Below the pieces are notes generated by a model that was not told where the DNA came from, ran no database searches, and saw only the letters and a list, made by a program, of their open reading frames with translations. A DNA stretch of 64,000 bases from Streptomyces sp. HUAS MG91 (lineage in GTDB: Bacteria > Actinomycetota > Actinomycetes > Streptomycetales > Streptomycetaceae). Positions 35,787 through 43,863 of this stretch are shown piece by piece. Position 1 is the first letter of the stretch; each line of letters opens with the position of its first letter. The DNA is taken from positions 4,030,001 through 4,094,000 of the forward strand of contig NZ_CP159534.1 of assembly GCF_040529335.1 (NCBI RefSeq), given 5' to 3'. The translations under genes and the position numbers were made by a program.

Positions 35787-35967
35787 TCCGACCTCGGGAC
35801 ACCCCTGAGAAACCCTCGCGCGGTCCGCCCACCGTACGCCTCAACTCCCTTCACCCGCAGTCACTTCCATGCCGCACAACGCAGCCGGGCCCCGGCGGCT
35901 TGAGCGCCCGGGGCCCGGCATGGGGTACAGTGTCCGGCAGTACGGGCCGCTTCAACGGCGGTACTAC

Positions 35968-36041
35968 GCGGGTGTAGTTTAATGGTAGAACATAAGCTTC
36001 CCAAGCTTAGAGCGCGAGTTCGATTCTCGTCACCCGCTCCA
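35968..36041 (+). tRNA. tRNA-Gly, anticodon CCC
   Basis: Acceptor stem GCGGGTG pairs with CACCCGC, discriminator T, then encoded CCA (36039-36041). D arm GTTT-AATGGTAG-AAC, anticodon stem TAAGC/GCTTA around loop TTCCCAA (anticodon CCC), variable GAGC, T arm GCGAG-TTCGATT-CTCGT. All stems close. A U-tailed terminator follows at 36059-36087. tRNA genes of this kind are frequent integration sites, and the 8 kb downstream is accessory. Confidence 0.95.
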
Positions 36042-36058
36042 CAGTTCAGAGCACTCAG

Positions 36059-36087
36059 GGCCCAGGTCGTCGACCGGGGCCTTTTTT
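36059..36087 (+). terminator. Terminator after tRNA-Gly
   Basis: Nine-pair stem with one mismatch (GGCCCAGGT / ACCGGGGCC), 5-nt loop, six T. Confidence 0.88.
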
Positions 36088-36378
36088 GCTGCGCGATTCC
36101 GCTCGGGCGGCGCGACCGCAGAGCCTCGTCCAGCCTCCACCACTCGACCCGCGCCCTCCATGCCTCTTCCGTCTCCCCATAGAGGACGGCGTTCGTCACC
36201 GGCTCGGAGAGCATGGGAGGGGGAGGGCCGGAGGTCTGGCAAACCCACCATTCTCGATGGTCATTCTTCTCTTGACGTGCAGCTTTGCCGTCCCTAAGGG
36301 CCGTCCCGTAACTGCCCCGGCGTGGGTGGTCCATGGGCAGTCCGTCGCTCTCAAGCGGTGAGTTGAGAGACTCCTGTC
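36088..36378. other. Non-coding stretch after tRNA-Gly with an IS-end motif
   Basis: About 290 bases without a supportable gene. At 36295-36311 TAAGGGCCGTCCCGTAA matches, at 16 of 17 positions, the motif at 41128-41144, and its inverted form occurs at 42498-42514, so it looks like an orphan insertion-sequence end. The minus-strand frame here reads through the tRNA and is an artefact. Confidence 0.55.
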
Positions 36379-36858
36379 ATGGGATCTTGGGGAGCCTTGG
36401 GGCCGGCGCTGTTGTCTCTGGCAGGCGTTGCGCTCGGTGCAGGCGGGTCACTATTTGGCCAGTACCTGGTGTCGCGAGCAAGCGGCCGGCAGCTTGAGAT
36501 GCAGGAGTCGGCCGCGCACCGTGCGGAGCTGAAAAACGTGATCCTGAAGTTCGTGAGCGTCGCGTCGCAGGTGGAGAAGGCCGCGTTCATGCTGCCGCTT
36601 GATGGCGGGACCGTCTCGGATCCCGTGCTCGACCAACTCGTCGATGACCTGTGGCTTGCGCAGGCGGAGATCGACCTGACGGCCAGAAGCGAGCCTCTGC
36701 GGGGCGCTACGTATCGTTATGCGGCGCGCCTCACTGAGGCGGCCCGAGGCGAGATAGCCGACGTGGCGTCACTGCGTGGGTCGCAGGTTCAGTTCATGGA
36801 CGCCTCGTATGACGACCTGTGGCCAGGACAGCGACGGGGTGTTCACGAGTGGGGGTGA
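36379..36858 (+). CDS. Small membrane-anchored protein, unknown function
   Basis: A 159-residue protein. N-terminal membrane helix (GALGPALLSLAGVALGAGGS) followed by a soluble helical domain (RQLEMQESAAHRAELKNVIL; LDQLVDDLWLAQAEIDLTAR; YAARLTEAARGEIADVASLR). No family recognised; the plan resembles accessory-region hypotheticals with a single N-terminal anchor. GC content is lower than the chromosome average here, and it lies in the island after tRNA-Gly. Confidence 0.6.
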   Translation: MGSWGALGPALLSLAGVALGAGGSLFGQYLVSRASGRQLEMQESAAHRAELKNVILKFVSVASQVEKAAFMLPLDGGTVSDPVLDQLVDDLWLAQAEIDLTARSEPLRGATYRYAARLTEAARGEIADVASLRGSQVQFMDASYDDLWPGQRRGVHEWG

Positions 36859-36887
36859 CCTGCATCGCCAGCGGACTCTGAAGATCT

Positions 36888-37421
36888 TTACCCGTTCGCT
36901 TGGTGATCGTTCCCCATGCGGAGGTCCGCCGATTCCGCGGGTGAGCTGGGATGGGTCGTCAGTCGGCGGGCTTCGGCGATGACCTCGCCGTCGATCTCCG
37001 CCTCTGTGGTGTCGCTGTACTCAAGCGTGTCGTATTCGTCATCGAGCAGGGCGAGCTGTTGGGTGAGTGGCAGCTCGTGCCCAAAGCGGCTGTGAATCCG
37101 GACGGTGAGCTCTGACGGGGTCAACTCGCCAGCCAGTAGGCGTCGTGCCAGTGCTCGTGCGGCGGCTTCCTGGGCGGCAAGGCTGTCGACGGGGTGCAGG
37201 ACAAGGCCGAGCTCGTCGAGCGCTGGTGGGAGCAAGTCGTGTACGTCGTAGTCGGCTTCGCTGCCGGTGCAGGCGGCGAGGATGCGCAGTGCGGGGCTGT
37301 CGAGTCCGGCGACGAGTGCGTCGCACGCGGCGCTGATCACATTGGCGGCCGGGATTTCCCCGATGCGCCACAGTGCGGTCTGGTCCTGCAGGGCGAGGGC
37401 GGCTGATTCGGTCGGCGTCAC
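36888..37421 (-). CDS. Hypothetical protein (helical, Ala/Leu-rich)
   Basis: A 177-residue soluble protein, convergent with the previous gene. ALWRIGEIPAANVISAACDA, VAGLDSPALRILAACTGSEA, DVHDLLPPALDELGLVL and YDTLEYSDTTEAEIDGEVIA are typical of a recurring streptomycete hypothetical whose function is not known. No membrane or signal segments. Confidence 0.65.
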   Translation of the reverse strand: MTPTESAALALQDQTALWRIGEIPAANVISAACDALVAGLDSPALRILAACTGSEADYDVHDLLPPALDELGLVLHPVDSLAAQEAAARALARRLLAGELTPSELTVRIHSRFGHELPLTQQLALLDDEYDTLEYSDTTEAEIDGEVIAEARRLTTHPSSPAESADLRMGNDHQANG

Positions 37422-37467
37422 GAGCTCATGGTCGTTGTGCCGAGGGAACAGGTCGAGCGGATTTCTG

Positions 37468-37503
37468 CGGTTCAGGGCAGACGCCGAGGTCTGCCCTGAA
37501 CCG
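37468..37503. terminator. Long perfect hairpin between hypothetical gene and MFS gene
   Basis: 15-bp perfect stem CGGTTCAGGGCAGAC / GTCTGCCCTGAACCG with a 6-nt loop, just beyond the MFS stop codon on the minus strand. Confidence 0.88.
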
Positions 37504-37522
37504 GCTGACGGTCAACTTCTGT

Positions 37523-38998
37523 TCAGGGCACCAGACTCGACCCTTCGTTTCGTTCCTGTGAGAGCTCGACGCTCCCCTCCTGCTGGGCAGTCGCGGGTTT
37601 GTTGAGGGTGAAGGCGAACAGTCCACCGAGGACGGAGGCGGCACCGCCGATCCACATCGCAGTGCGCAGCCCGTCTGCCGTGTCCGCGACCGCGGAGGCA
37701 GCGCCGGAGCCTGTGCTCAGTCCGGCGGTGGCCACGGCCACGAGGAGGGCCAGTCCGGCGGCGCCGCCGATCTGCTGTGCAGCGGTGGCCAGCGCCGAGG
37801 CGGCACCGGCCTCCTGCGGAGCGACTCCGGAGGCGGCGCAGGCGAACATCGCGGGGAAGGTCACTCCGCCGCCCACGCCCCAGATGACCAGGCCGGGCAC
37901 CAGAGCCCAGAAGGAGGTGCCGGTGGCCATGGGCACCGCCAGCACGATCATGCCGGCCCCGTTGGTGAGCATGCCGAGGAACAGCGTGGCCCGCGGTCCC
38001 CACTTGGCGAGCAGGACTCCGGCCAGTTTCAGTGAGGCGGCCATGGAGATGACGGTCAGCGGCACAAAGGCGAGGCCCGCTTCCAGGGCTTCGTAGGAGA
38101 GCACGCCCTGCAGGTAGTTGGTGAAAATGTAGTAGGCGCCGCCGAGGGCGCTTTGGAAGACGAGAATGATCAGGATGGCCGTGACCAGGCTGCGGTTGCG
38201 GAACAGCCGCAGCGGGACGAGCGGGCTGCGGACCTTGCTCTCGACGAAGGTGAGTGCGGCGAGGAGCGCCACGCCGACGGCGATCGATCCGGCGCCACGC
38301 AGGGAACCCCAGCCCGTTTCCGGCCCGCTGACCAGGCCCAGCACCAGCAGCGACGAGCCGAGGGTGGCGAGGAGTGCTCCCGCGGCATCGAAACTGCCCT
38401 GCTGCGTGGCGGAACGCGGATCCGAAGCCAGGACTACGGGAGCGAGGACGGCCGCGAGCAGGGCGAGCGGAACGAGGATGAACAGGACCCACTCCCAGCC
38501 CCAGGCCTGAGTGAGGACGCCGCCGAGCAGGGCTCCTGCGGCCAGACCCCCGCTTCCGCAGGCGCCCCAGACGGCCAGCGCCTTGTTGCGCGGGGGCCCT
38601 TCGGTGAAGCGGGTGTTGATCAGGGTCAGGGTGGCCGGGGAGAGCAGCGCGGCGCCCAAGCCCTGGACGGCACGTGCGGTGATGAGAACGGCCGGGTTCT
38701 GGGCGAAGCCCCCCAGGAGGCAGGCGAGGCCGAAGAGGCTCAGGCCGAGGACGAAGATGCGGCGGGCGCCCAGGCGGTCCACGAGCCGGCCGCCGAAGAG
38801 CAGGAACCCGCCGAAGGCGACGGCGTAGGCGCTGATGACCCACTGCAGGGACTGGGCGGTGAAGCCGAGCGCGTCGCCGATGTCCGGCAGGGCGACGAAC
38901 ACGATGTTGTAGTCGACGGCGACGACGAACTGGGCGAAAGCCAGTAGCGCGAGCATCAGCCCGCTCCGTTGCCGGGTCTTGAGGGTGGTATCAACCAC
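37523..38998 (-). CDS. MFS drug exporter, DHA2 (EmrB/QacA) family, 14 TM
   Basis: A 491-residue protein from GTG 38998 (AAGGA 8 nt upstream); the frame extends to 39079 but would overlap the operator. Motif C-like ITARAVQGLGAALLSPATLT, motif A-like GGRLVDRLGARRIFVLGLSL and the N-terminal DYNIVFVALPDIGDALGFTA are all typical of the 14-helix proton-drug antiporters. Exports toxic organic compounds; substrate unknown. Divergent from a TetR regulator and separated by a palindromic operator, so probably inducible by its substrate. Confidence 0.92.
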   Translation of the reverse strand: MVDTTLKTRQRSGLMLALLAFAQFVVAVDYNIVFVALPDIGDALGFTAQSLQWVISAYAVAFGGFLLFGGRLVDRLGARRIFVLGLSLFGLACLLGGFAQNPAVLITARAVQGLGAALLSPATLTLINTRFTEGPPRNKALAVWGACGSGGLAAGALLGGVLTQAWGWEWVLFILVPLALLAAVLAPVVLASDPRSATQQGSFDAAGALLATLGSSLLVLGLVSGPETGWGSLRGAGSIAVGVALLAALTFVESKVRSPLVPLRLFRNRSLVTAILIILVFQSALGGAYYIFTNYLQGVLSYEALEAGLAFVPLTVISMAASLKLAGVLLAKWGPRATLFLGMLTNGAGMIVLAVPMATGTSFWALVPGLVIWGVGGGVTFPAMFACAASGVAPQEAGAASALATAAQQIGGAAGLALLVAVATAGLSTGSGAASAVADTADGLRTAMWIGGAASVLGGLFAFTLNKPATAQQEGSVELSQERNEGSSLVP

Positions 38999-39083
38999 GG
39001 CTTGCGTCCTTATGTGGCAGGAGAGTTGAGGGCCCGACGGCTGCCGTCCGGCCTCACGTTTCATTGATCGACGAAGCACCTTC

Positions 39084-39114
39084 TGAACGCCGACACATTT
39101 CTAAACGGCGTTCA
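39084..39114. promoter_or_regulatory. TetR operator candidate in the MFS/TetR divergent promoter
   Basis: TGAACGCCG-N13-CGGCGTTCA, a perfect 9-bp-arm inverted repeat, lies between the divergent MFS and TetR genes, 47 bp before the TetR start and 86 bp before the MFS start. Confidence 0.75.
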
Positions 39115-39160
39115 ATTTCTACGCGCCGTACTCTGACTCAACACTGTTAGGCTGTCAACC

Positions 39161-39874
39161 ATGGAAGATGCGACGCAGAGTCGACGGGCCCGCCTACGGG
39201 CCGAGACCACGTCCGAGATCAAGTCGATTGCGCTCAAGCACATGGCGACCGGAGGACCTGCCTCCATCTCGCTGCGCGGAATCGCCCGCGAGATGGGCAT
39301 GACAGCGGGAGCGATCTACAGCTACTTCGCCAATCGCGACGACCTGATCACGGCCCTGACCGCCGACGTCTACGAGTCGCTGGCGCAGACCCTCGAGGCC
39401 TCGCATCGCAATGCGCCGACCGACAGCCCCGCCGGACAGATGCTGGCCCACGCCCGCGCCTACCGCACCTGGGCCGTGGCCCACCCCGAGGAATTCCGCC
39501 TGATCTATGGCGACCCGGTACCCGGCTACCAGCCCCCGCAGGCCGGCGCCGCGCAGGAGGCCGAGCACCGATTGTGCGCGGTGCTCCTCGACCTGGTGGC
39601 CTCGGCCTGGCCCGAAGCCGCTGCCGCCCAGGAAGATTCGGACTACGACTGGTCCGACTTCCAGCCGAGCCTGACCACGTTGACCCGCGAGTACTTCCCC
39701 AGCCTGCCCCCCGCAGCCGTGGCCCTGTGCCTGCGCCTGTGGAGCCGGATGCACGGCCTGCTCACCCTGGAGATCTACGGCCACCTACGCCATCAGGTCA
39801 CCGACCCGGGCAAACTCTACGAGGCCGACATGCACGACCTGATCTACACACTGGGACTGACGCCATCCCGCTAG
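39161..39874 (+). CDS. TetR/AcrR-family regulator with WHG-type C-terminal domain
   Basis: A 237-residue protein. HTH at about 38-66: ISLRGIAREMGMTAGAIYSY, FANRDDLITAL. The C-terminal ligand domain (YRTWAVAHPEEFRLIYGDPV; LWSRMHGLLTLEIYGHLRHQ) is the TetR_C_13/WHG type. Expected to repress itself and the divergent MFS exporter by binding the palindrome at 39084-39114 and to release on binding a drug-like ligand. Confidence 0.92.
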   Translation: MEDATQSRRARLRAETTSEIKSIALKHMATGGPASISLRGIAREMGMTAGAIYSYFANRDDLITALTADVYESLAQTLEASHRNAPTDSPAGQMLAHARAYRTWAVAHPEEFRLIYGDPVPGYQPPQAGAAQEAEHRLCAVLLDLVASAWPEAAAAQEDSDYDWSDFQPSLTTLTREYFPSLPPAAVALCLRLWSRMHGLLTLEIYGHLRHQVTDPGKLYEADMHDLIYTLGLTPSR

Positions 39875-39936
39875 GGCCTGTTGTGAAAGTGCTGCACGTA
39901 GATGCGGTTCCACGAGGTCTCTGCGACTCTGGATGT

Positions 39937-40257
39937 ATGCCTCGACGCATCATGTTTGTGCAGCTCAAGACGGGTTACGACACCGATCGGGGCCCCTCGT
40001 GGATCGGTTGGGTGGACTTCTCCAAGACCTGGAGCACCGCGTACTTCCATGGACGCACCCTGCGCCGGGGAGAGAGGATGTTCGACGCCAACTTCTACGA
40101 CGTTGAGACTGACGAGGAGTTCTGGGTCTCCGGCCCGAAGCGGGACCGCACTGACAACCGCTATGGCCCCTCCGGTCCCGAGATTGAGCCAGACGCCGCG
40201 GATGCCTATCGCGCCTTCCTGGCCGGCTCACCCCTGCCCGGCCGACAAAATGGCTAA
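39937..40257 (+). CDS. Hypothetical protein, conserved streptomycete small protein
   Basis: A 106-residue protein, ATG 39937. MFVQLKTGYDTDRGPSWIGW, VDFSKTWSTAYFHGRTL, FDANFYDVETDEEFWVSGPK: a compact beta-rich protein I recognise as a recurring Streptomyces hypothetical, often found in accessory DNA; function unknown. Its stop lies at the left inverted repeat of the first IS, so the insertion occurred at or just behind the 3' end; the last residues may derive from IS-proximal DNA. Confidence 0.7.
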   Translation: MPRRIMFVQLKTGYDTDRGPSWIGWVDFSKTWSTAYFHGRTLRRGERMFDANFYDVETDEEFWVSGPKRDRTDNRYGPSGPEIEPDAADAYRAFLAGSPLPGRQNG

Positions 40258-41127
40258 AGGGTGTTGCACAAGGCCGTGATCTGGGCATCTCCGGTGTATG
40301 GCTGGGGTGTTGAGGGCTGAACGTGTGTGGGTGGAGACGTTCACGGGGCTGTCGTTGGAGCAGTTCGGGCGGCTGCTGAAGACGGTCCGGGACCGGGGCG
40401 GCAACGGCACCCTGCGGGGCCGGCCGTGGAGCCTGCCGCTGGCCGAACGGGTCCTGGTGGTGGCCGTGTACTACCGCACGAACCTCACCATGCGGCAGCT
40501 CGGCCCGCTCTTCGGCGTCTCCTCCTCGACGGTGTGCCGGGTCATCCAGAAGCTGGGCCCGCTGCTCGCGCTGGAGCCGGTGACCCGCCCGGCCGACGCG
40601 GCGGACCGGCTGTGGATCGTCGACGGCACCCTGATCCCGGTCCGGGACCGCCACGTCGGCACCTCCAGCCGCAACTACCGGTTCTCGGCGAACGTGCAGG
40701 TCATCGTCGATGCCGATACCCGCCTGGTGATCGCAGCCGCCCGGCCGGTGCCGGGCACCACCGCGGACGCGCACGCCTGGCGCGCCTCCGGCCTGGCCGC
40801 GCACTGCCGGGGCGTGACGGTCCTCGGCGACGGCGCCTACCTGAACTGCGGCATGGTCACCCCGCACCGCAAACGCCCCCGACGCGAGCTGCTGCCGGGC
40901 GAAGAGGACGACAACGCCGCCCACCGCAAGGTCCGCGCCCGGGTCGAGCACGTAATCGGCCGGATGAAGAACTACAAGATCCTCCGCGACTGCCGACAGC
41001 ACGGCAACGGCCTCCACCACGCCGTCCAGGCCGTCGCCCAGATGCACAACCTCGCCCTCGCATCATGACCCGAAAACCGTCTCCACCGGCTCTGACCTGC
41101 CAGAACGCAGCCTTGTGCAACAACCTT
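40257..41127 (+). mobile_element. IS5-family insertion sequence A (about 870 bp)
   Basis: Left end AAGGGTGTTGCACAAGGC and right end, reverse complemented, AAGGTTGTTGCACAAGGC form near-perfect terminal inverted repeats. A TA dinucleotide flanks both sides (40255-40256 and 41128-41129), consistent with the 2-4 bp duplications of the IS427 group. One intact transposase lies inside. Confidence 0.8.
40298..41068 (+). CDS. IS5-family transposase (DDE, IS427-like) of IS A
   Basis: A 256-residue intact transposase. Helical N-terminal DNA-binding part (TFTGLSLEQFGRLLKTVRDR; HTH TMRQLGPLFGVSSSTVCRVI). DDE domain: first Asp in LWIVDGTLIPV, second Asp in VTVLGDGAYLNCGMVTP, Glu in VRARVEHVIGRMKNYKILRD. 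It cuts and joins the IS ends. Frame complete, so the element could still be active. Confidence 0.9.
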   Translation: MAGVLRAERVWVETFTGLSLEQFGRLLKTVRDRGGNGTLRGRPWSLPLAERVLVVAVYYRTNLTMRQLGPLFGVSSSTVCRVIQKLGPLLALEPVTRPADAADRLWIVDGTLIPVRDRHVGTSSRNYRFSANVQVIVDADTRLVIAAARPVPGTTADAHAWRASGLAAHCRGVTVLGDGAYLNCGMVTPHRKRPRRELLPGEEDDNAAHRKVRARVEHVIGRMKNYKILRDCRQHGNGLHHAVQAVAQMHNLALAS

Positions 41128-41144
41128 TAAGTGCCGTCCCGTAA
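41128..41144 (+). repeat. IS-end motif copy 2 (TAAG-N-GC-Y-GTCCCGTAA)
   Basis: TAAGTGCCGTCCCGTAA, directly abutting the right end of IS A. Same orientation as the copy at 36295-36311 and inverted relative to the one at 42498-42514. It could be the left end of IS B, which would then carry the 41162-41575 gene as a passenger. Confidence 0.5.
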
Positions 41145-41161
41145 TTCCACGAGGCTGAGGG

Positions 41162-41575
41162 TCATGCCGTGTCCGGGTCGGCGCCGATGGCGCCGGCCGA
41201 GCGAAGCGAACGCCCGAGGTCTCCGGTGAGGATGCGGGGGTAGCGCCGCCACCACCAGAGGTCGGGGCCGGGCAGCCTGTGGAACTGATCGAGTGCCTGG
41301 CCGTCGTCGTCGACGGTCGCGGCCTTGTACTGGGCGTCCAGGGCTTTGATCCGCGGGGTCCAGAGCTGGACGATGTGTTCGTCCAGTAGAAGCCACGCTT
41401 CGTGCAGCCAGTTTCGGCAGTAGAGGTCGTTGGTGTACTCGTAGATGTCGTCGCCGTAGCCGCGCTCGATGACGCTCACGAGGGAAGCCCACGCGTTCAC
41501 CCTTTCAGTGACCGTGAATGCCGTCCGCCAGCCGCGCTGGTGCAACAGCTCTCCCACCTCGGTTTCAGTAGCCAC
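41162..41575 (-). CDS. Hypothetical protein between two IS elements
   Basis: A 137-residue protein. FTVTERVNAWASLVSVIERG, GDDIYEYTNDLYCRNWLHEA, LLLDEHIVQLWTPRIKALDA, WWWRRYPRILTGDLGRSLRS: an acidic, Trp-rich helical protein with full coding character. I do not recognise a named family. Read opposite to the neighbouring transposases and enclosed by the IS-end motifs at 41128 and 42514, so it may be mobile cargo or simply trapped between insertions. Confidence 0.65.
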   Translation of the reverse strand: MATETEVGELLHQRGWRTAFTVTERVNAWASLVSVIERGYGDDIYEYTNDLYCRNWLHEAWLLLDEHIVQLWTPRIKALDAQYKAATVDDDGQALDQFHRLPGPDLWWWRRYPRILTGDLGRSLRSAGAIGADPDTA

Positions 41576-41674
41576 GGGCGTGAGGCTCTCATGCCTAATC
41601 CGTCCCGGCGACCGAGTTGTGTTCCGGCAGAGGCTGGCGGCCCCGCACCATGATCAAGATGAGACGATCTCGCC

Positions 41675-42445
41675 GTGGCTGGTGTGATCACGGCGTCGGA
41701 GCCGTCCTGGATAGCCCCGTTCAGCGGGCTGAGTCCGAGGCAGTTCGGGAAGCTGGTGACCGTTCTGAGGCGCCAGGGTGCGGACGCCGCCCGCAAGGGC
41801 CGGCCATGGAGCCTTCCACTGGAGGACCGGACACTGCTGGTCGCGGCCTACTGGCGCACGAACCTGACCATGCGCCAGCTCGCGCCGTTGTTCGGGGTGT
41901 CAAAATCGTCGGCTGACCGCATCATCGATCACCTCGGCCCGATGCTCGCGCTCCAGCCCCGCAAGCGGTTCGCCAAGGACACCGTGCTCATCGTGGACGG
42001 CACCCTGGTCCCCACCCGCGACCACACCATTGCTGAGCGGTCGAAGAACTACCGCTACTCCACCAACCACCAGGTCGTCATCGACGCCGACACCCGACTT
42101 GTCGTCGTGGTCGGCCAGCCGCTCGCCGGAAACCGCAACGATTGCAGGGCATGGGAGGAATCCGGCGCCAAGGCCGCCGTCGGCACGACCCTCACGATCG
42201 CCGACGGCGGCTACCCGGGCACCGGACTCGCCATCCCGCACCGCCGACAGCGCGGCCAGACCGAACTCCCAGACTGGAAAGAGGAACACAACAAGTCCCA
42301 CAAGCAGGTCCGAGCCCGCGTCGAGCACGCCTTCGCCCGTATGAAGACCTGGAAGATCCTGCGCGACTGCCGCCTCAAAGGCGACGGAGTCCACCACGCC
42401 ATGCTCGGCATCGCACGGATGCACAACCTCGCCCTCGCCGGATAG
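41675..42445 (+). CDS. IS5-family transposase (DDE) of IS B
   Basis: A 256-residue intact transposase, clearly related to that of IS A but diverged (shared RPWSLPL, RTNLTMRQL.PLFGVS, RMHNLALA). DDE residues: VLIVDGTLVPTRD, TIADGGYPGTGLAIP, RARVEHAFARMKTWKILRDC. The N-terminal HTH is MRQLAPLFGVSKSSADRIID. The right IS end is at 42514. The left end is unclear: either a degenerate CGTCCCG at about 41598 or the distant copy at 41128. Confidence 0.9.
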   Translation: MAGVITASEPSWIAPFSGLSPRQFGKLVTVLRRQGADAARKGRPWSLPLEDRTLLVAAYWRTNLTMRQLAPLFGVSKSSADRIIDHLGPMLALQPRKRFAKDTVLIVDGTLVPTRDHTIAERSKNYRYSTNHQVVIDADTRLVVVVGQPLAGNRNDCRAWEESGAKAAVGTTLTIADGGYPGTGLAIPHRRQRGQTELPDWKEEHNKSHKQVRARVEHAFARMKTWKILRDCRLKGDGVHHAMLGIARMHNLALAG

Positions 42446-42497
42446 GCGACGGGGTCGCACAGCGACCAACCATGCTCAAGGCAACTCGAAGATCATT

Positions 42498-42514
42498 TAC
42501 GGGACAGCGCTTAG
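42498..42514 (-). repeat. IS B right inverted repeat
   Basis: Reads TAAGCGCTGTCCCGTAA on the minus strand, 53 bp after the transposase stop. Pairs with the copies at 41128-41144 (15 of 17 positions) and 36295-36311 (15 of 17 positions). Confidence 0.6.
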
Positions 42515-42576
42515 CCTCATTCCGCTCAGGTGATCCGCATTGTGCGGGCCCGGGCGTGGGGAGGGAATGGAAGCCA

Positions 42577-42948
42577 ATGACTTGGTACTTCAAAGCGCTG
42601 AGAAACTACTTCGGGTTCCGCGGTCGAGCGAGCCGCAAGGAATACTGGATGTACATGCTGTTCAACCTTGTGATCCTGTACGCGTTGTGGGGTCTCGGCA
42701 CTGCTCTCGATCAGCCCGTGTACTCCTTCACTTACGCTCTAGCGGTCACGATTCCCACGGTTGCAGCTGGCGTCCGACGTCTTCATGACGCCGGCCACAC
42801 CGGATGGCTCATGCTGCTCGTGCTCGTGCCCCTGGCGGGAGGGATCGCTCTCATCGTCCTTCTTGCCAAGGAGAGCAGGCCGGAGACCAACACCTATGCT
42901 CCCGGCCTCAACACGCCATGGGCTGCACCGCCTGCCGGGGGAAGCTGA
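42577..42948 (+). CDS. DUF805 membrane protein
   Basis: A 123-residue protein from ATG 42577 with GAGGGA upstream. Classic DUF805 start WYFKALRNYFGFRGRASRKE and YWMYMLFNLVILYALWGLGT, then TIPTVAAGVRRLHDAGHTGW with the conserved RRLHD motif, and a last helix pair (LMLLVLVPLAGGIALIVLL). Four membrane helices expected; function unknown, often found in accessory regions. Confidence 0.88.
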   Translation: MTWYFKALRNYFGFRGRASRKEYWMYMLFNLVILYALWGLGTALDQPVYSFTYALAVTIPTVAAGVRRLHDAGHTGWLMLLVLVPLAGGIALIVLLAKESRPETNTYAPGLNTPWAAPPAGGS

Positions 42949-42994
42949 ATCAGCCTGAAGCCCACGGTCACGAGCGGACAGCGGGCACGACGAG

Positions 42995-43025
42995 GGCCCC
43001 CGACCGATGTTCCTGGTCAGGGGCC
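42995..43025 (+). terminator. Hairpin terminator after the DUF805 gene
   Basis: 11-bp stem with one mismatch, GGCCCCCGACC / GGTCAGGGGCC, 9-nt loop, followed by TT. Confidence 0.75.
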
Positions 43026-43212
43026 TTCAGCCTCTGCGGGGGCGTGTGGGAATGGAACCCAAGGTAACTGTCCCACGACGGTTTTCACGACTGCGGACAA
43101 CAGGGCTCACCCACAGGTCCTCGTCCTGCCACCCTCGGTTCCAGGCCGGCCGACAGGGGCGTGCGGGCCTTCAACAGCCGACTGTCGGTGGGGCCTCGTA
43201 CTCTCCCTCTCC

Positions 43213-43788
43213 ATGGGAAACCACTTCCAGACCATCGTCGATCTCCAGGCCACGCAGGCCGACGCACCCGCGTTGGCAGCCCGCGGCCTCGACTGGCTCG
43301 TCGCGGAAGGGATAGTCCGCGCCGAGCGCACCGACTGCGTGCTCGGTGCCCCGCTCGGGCACCCGCCGGGGCCGCGCTGGGCCACGGCGGTCGAGCAAGT
43401 CGAATGGCAGCCGTGCGACGGGCTCAGGGTCGAGACAGGCCGAACCGTCTTCCACGGCGGGCAGGGCGATGCCATGTACGCCGTCTGCCCCCACTGCGCC
43501 GCCCGCCTCGACCTGTACACCGATGAGTGGGACGTGATCGAGGACGCCTGGGATCCCTTCGACCGGGCCATCGGCACCTGGCACGACTCGGGCCGGGCCG
43601 CCGTCACCTGTCCACGCTGCGGCCGAGCCGGTGACCTGACCGCGTGGACCTGGGACAACGACCACTACGCGTTCGGCTACCTGGGGTTCGAGTTCTGGGA
43701 CTGGCCCGAGTTCAGCCCCGGCTTCCTCGGACGCTTCGCCCGCGCACTGGGTGACCACCGCACGGTCCTGGTGGGCGGCAAGCTCTGA
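43213..43788 (+). CDS. Hypothetical protein with two CxxC zinc knuckles
   Basis: A 191-residue protein. Residues about 90-150 hold two zinc-knuckle pairs (AVCPHCAARLDLYTDEWD; VTCPRCGRAGDLTAWTW), after an N-terminal alpha/beta domain (GNHFQTIVDLQATQADAPAL; LVAEGIVRAERTDCVLGA). The C-terminal FGYLGFEFWDWPEFSPGFL is aromatic and conserved-looking. I recall this as a streptomycete hypothetical without known function. Start 43213 precedes MGNHFQ; the ribosome binding site is weak. Confidence 0.75.
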   Translation: MGNHFQTIVDLQATQADAPALAARGLDWLVAEGIVRAERTDCVLGAPLGHPPGPRWATAVEQVEWQPCDGLRVETGRTVFHGGQGDAMYAVCPHCAARLDLYTDEWDVIEDAWDPFDRAIGTWHDSGRAAVTCPRCGRAGDLTAWTWDNDHYAFGYLGFEFWDWPEFSPGFLGRFARALGDHRTVLVGGKL

Positions 43789-43863
43789 GGTGCGGTGCTT
43801 CCGGCCGGACGGTCGGTGGCCGACCCTGTCACGGCACCGAGCAGTGCCAGTACGCTCCCGGGC

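Noticed and set aside
35861..36334. A 157-residue minus-strand frame reading GAGDENRTRALSLGS
   Set aside because: It is the antisense translation of the tRNA-Gly gene, a well-known annotation artefact; the stretch LSEPVTNAVLYGE resembles an HATPase motif but has no surrounding domain.
43021..43060. TGGGTTCCATTCCCA on the minus strand, resembling a tRNA T arm (possible att remnant)
   Set aside because: Only the T-arm-like part is present, no acceptor, anticodon or D arm, and no match to the tRNA-Gly 3' end at 36010-36041, so it is not usable as an attachment site.
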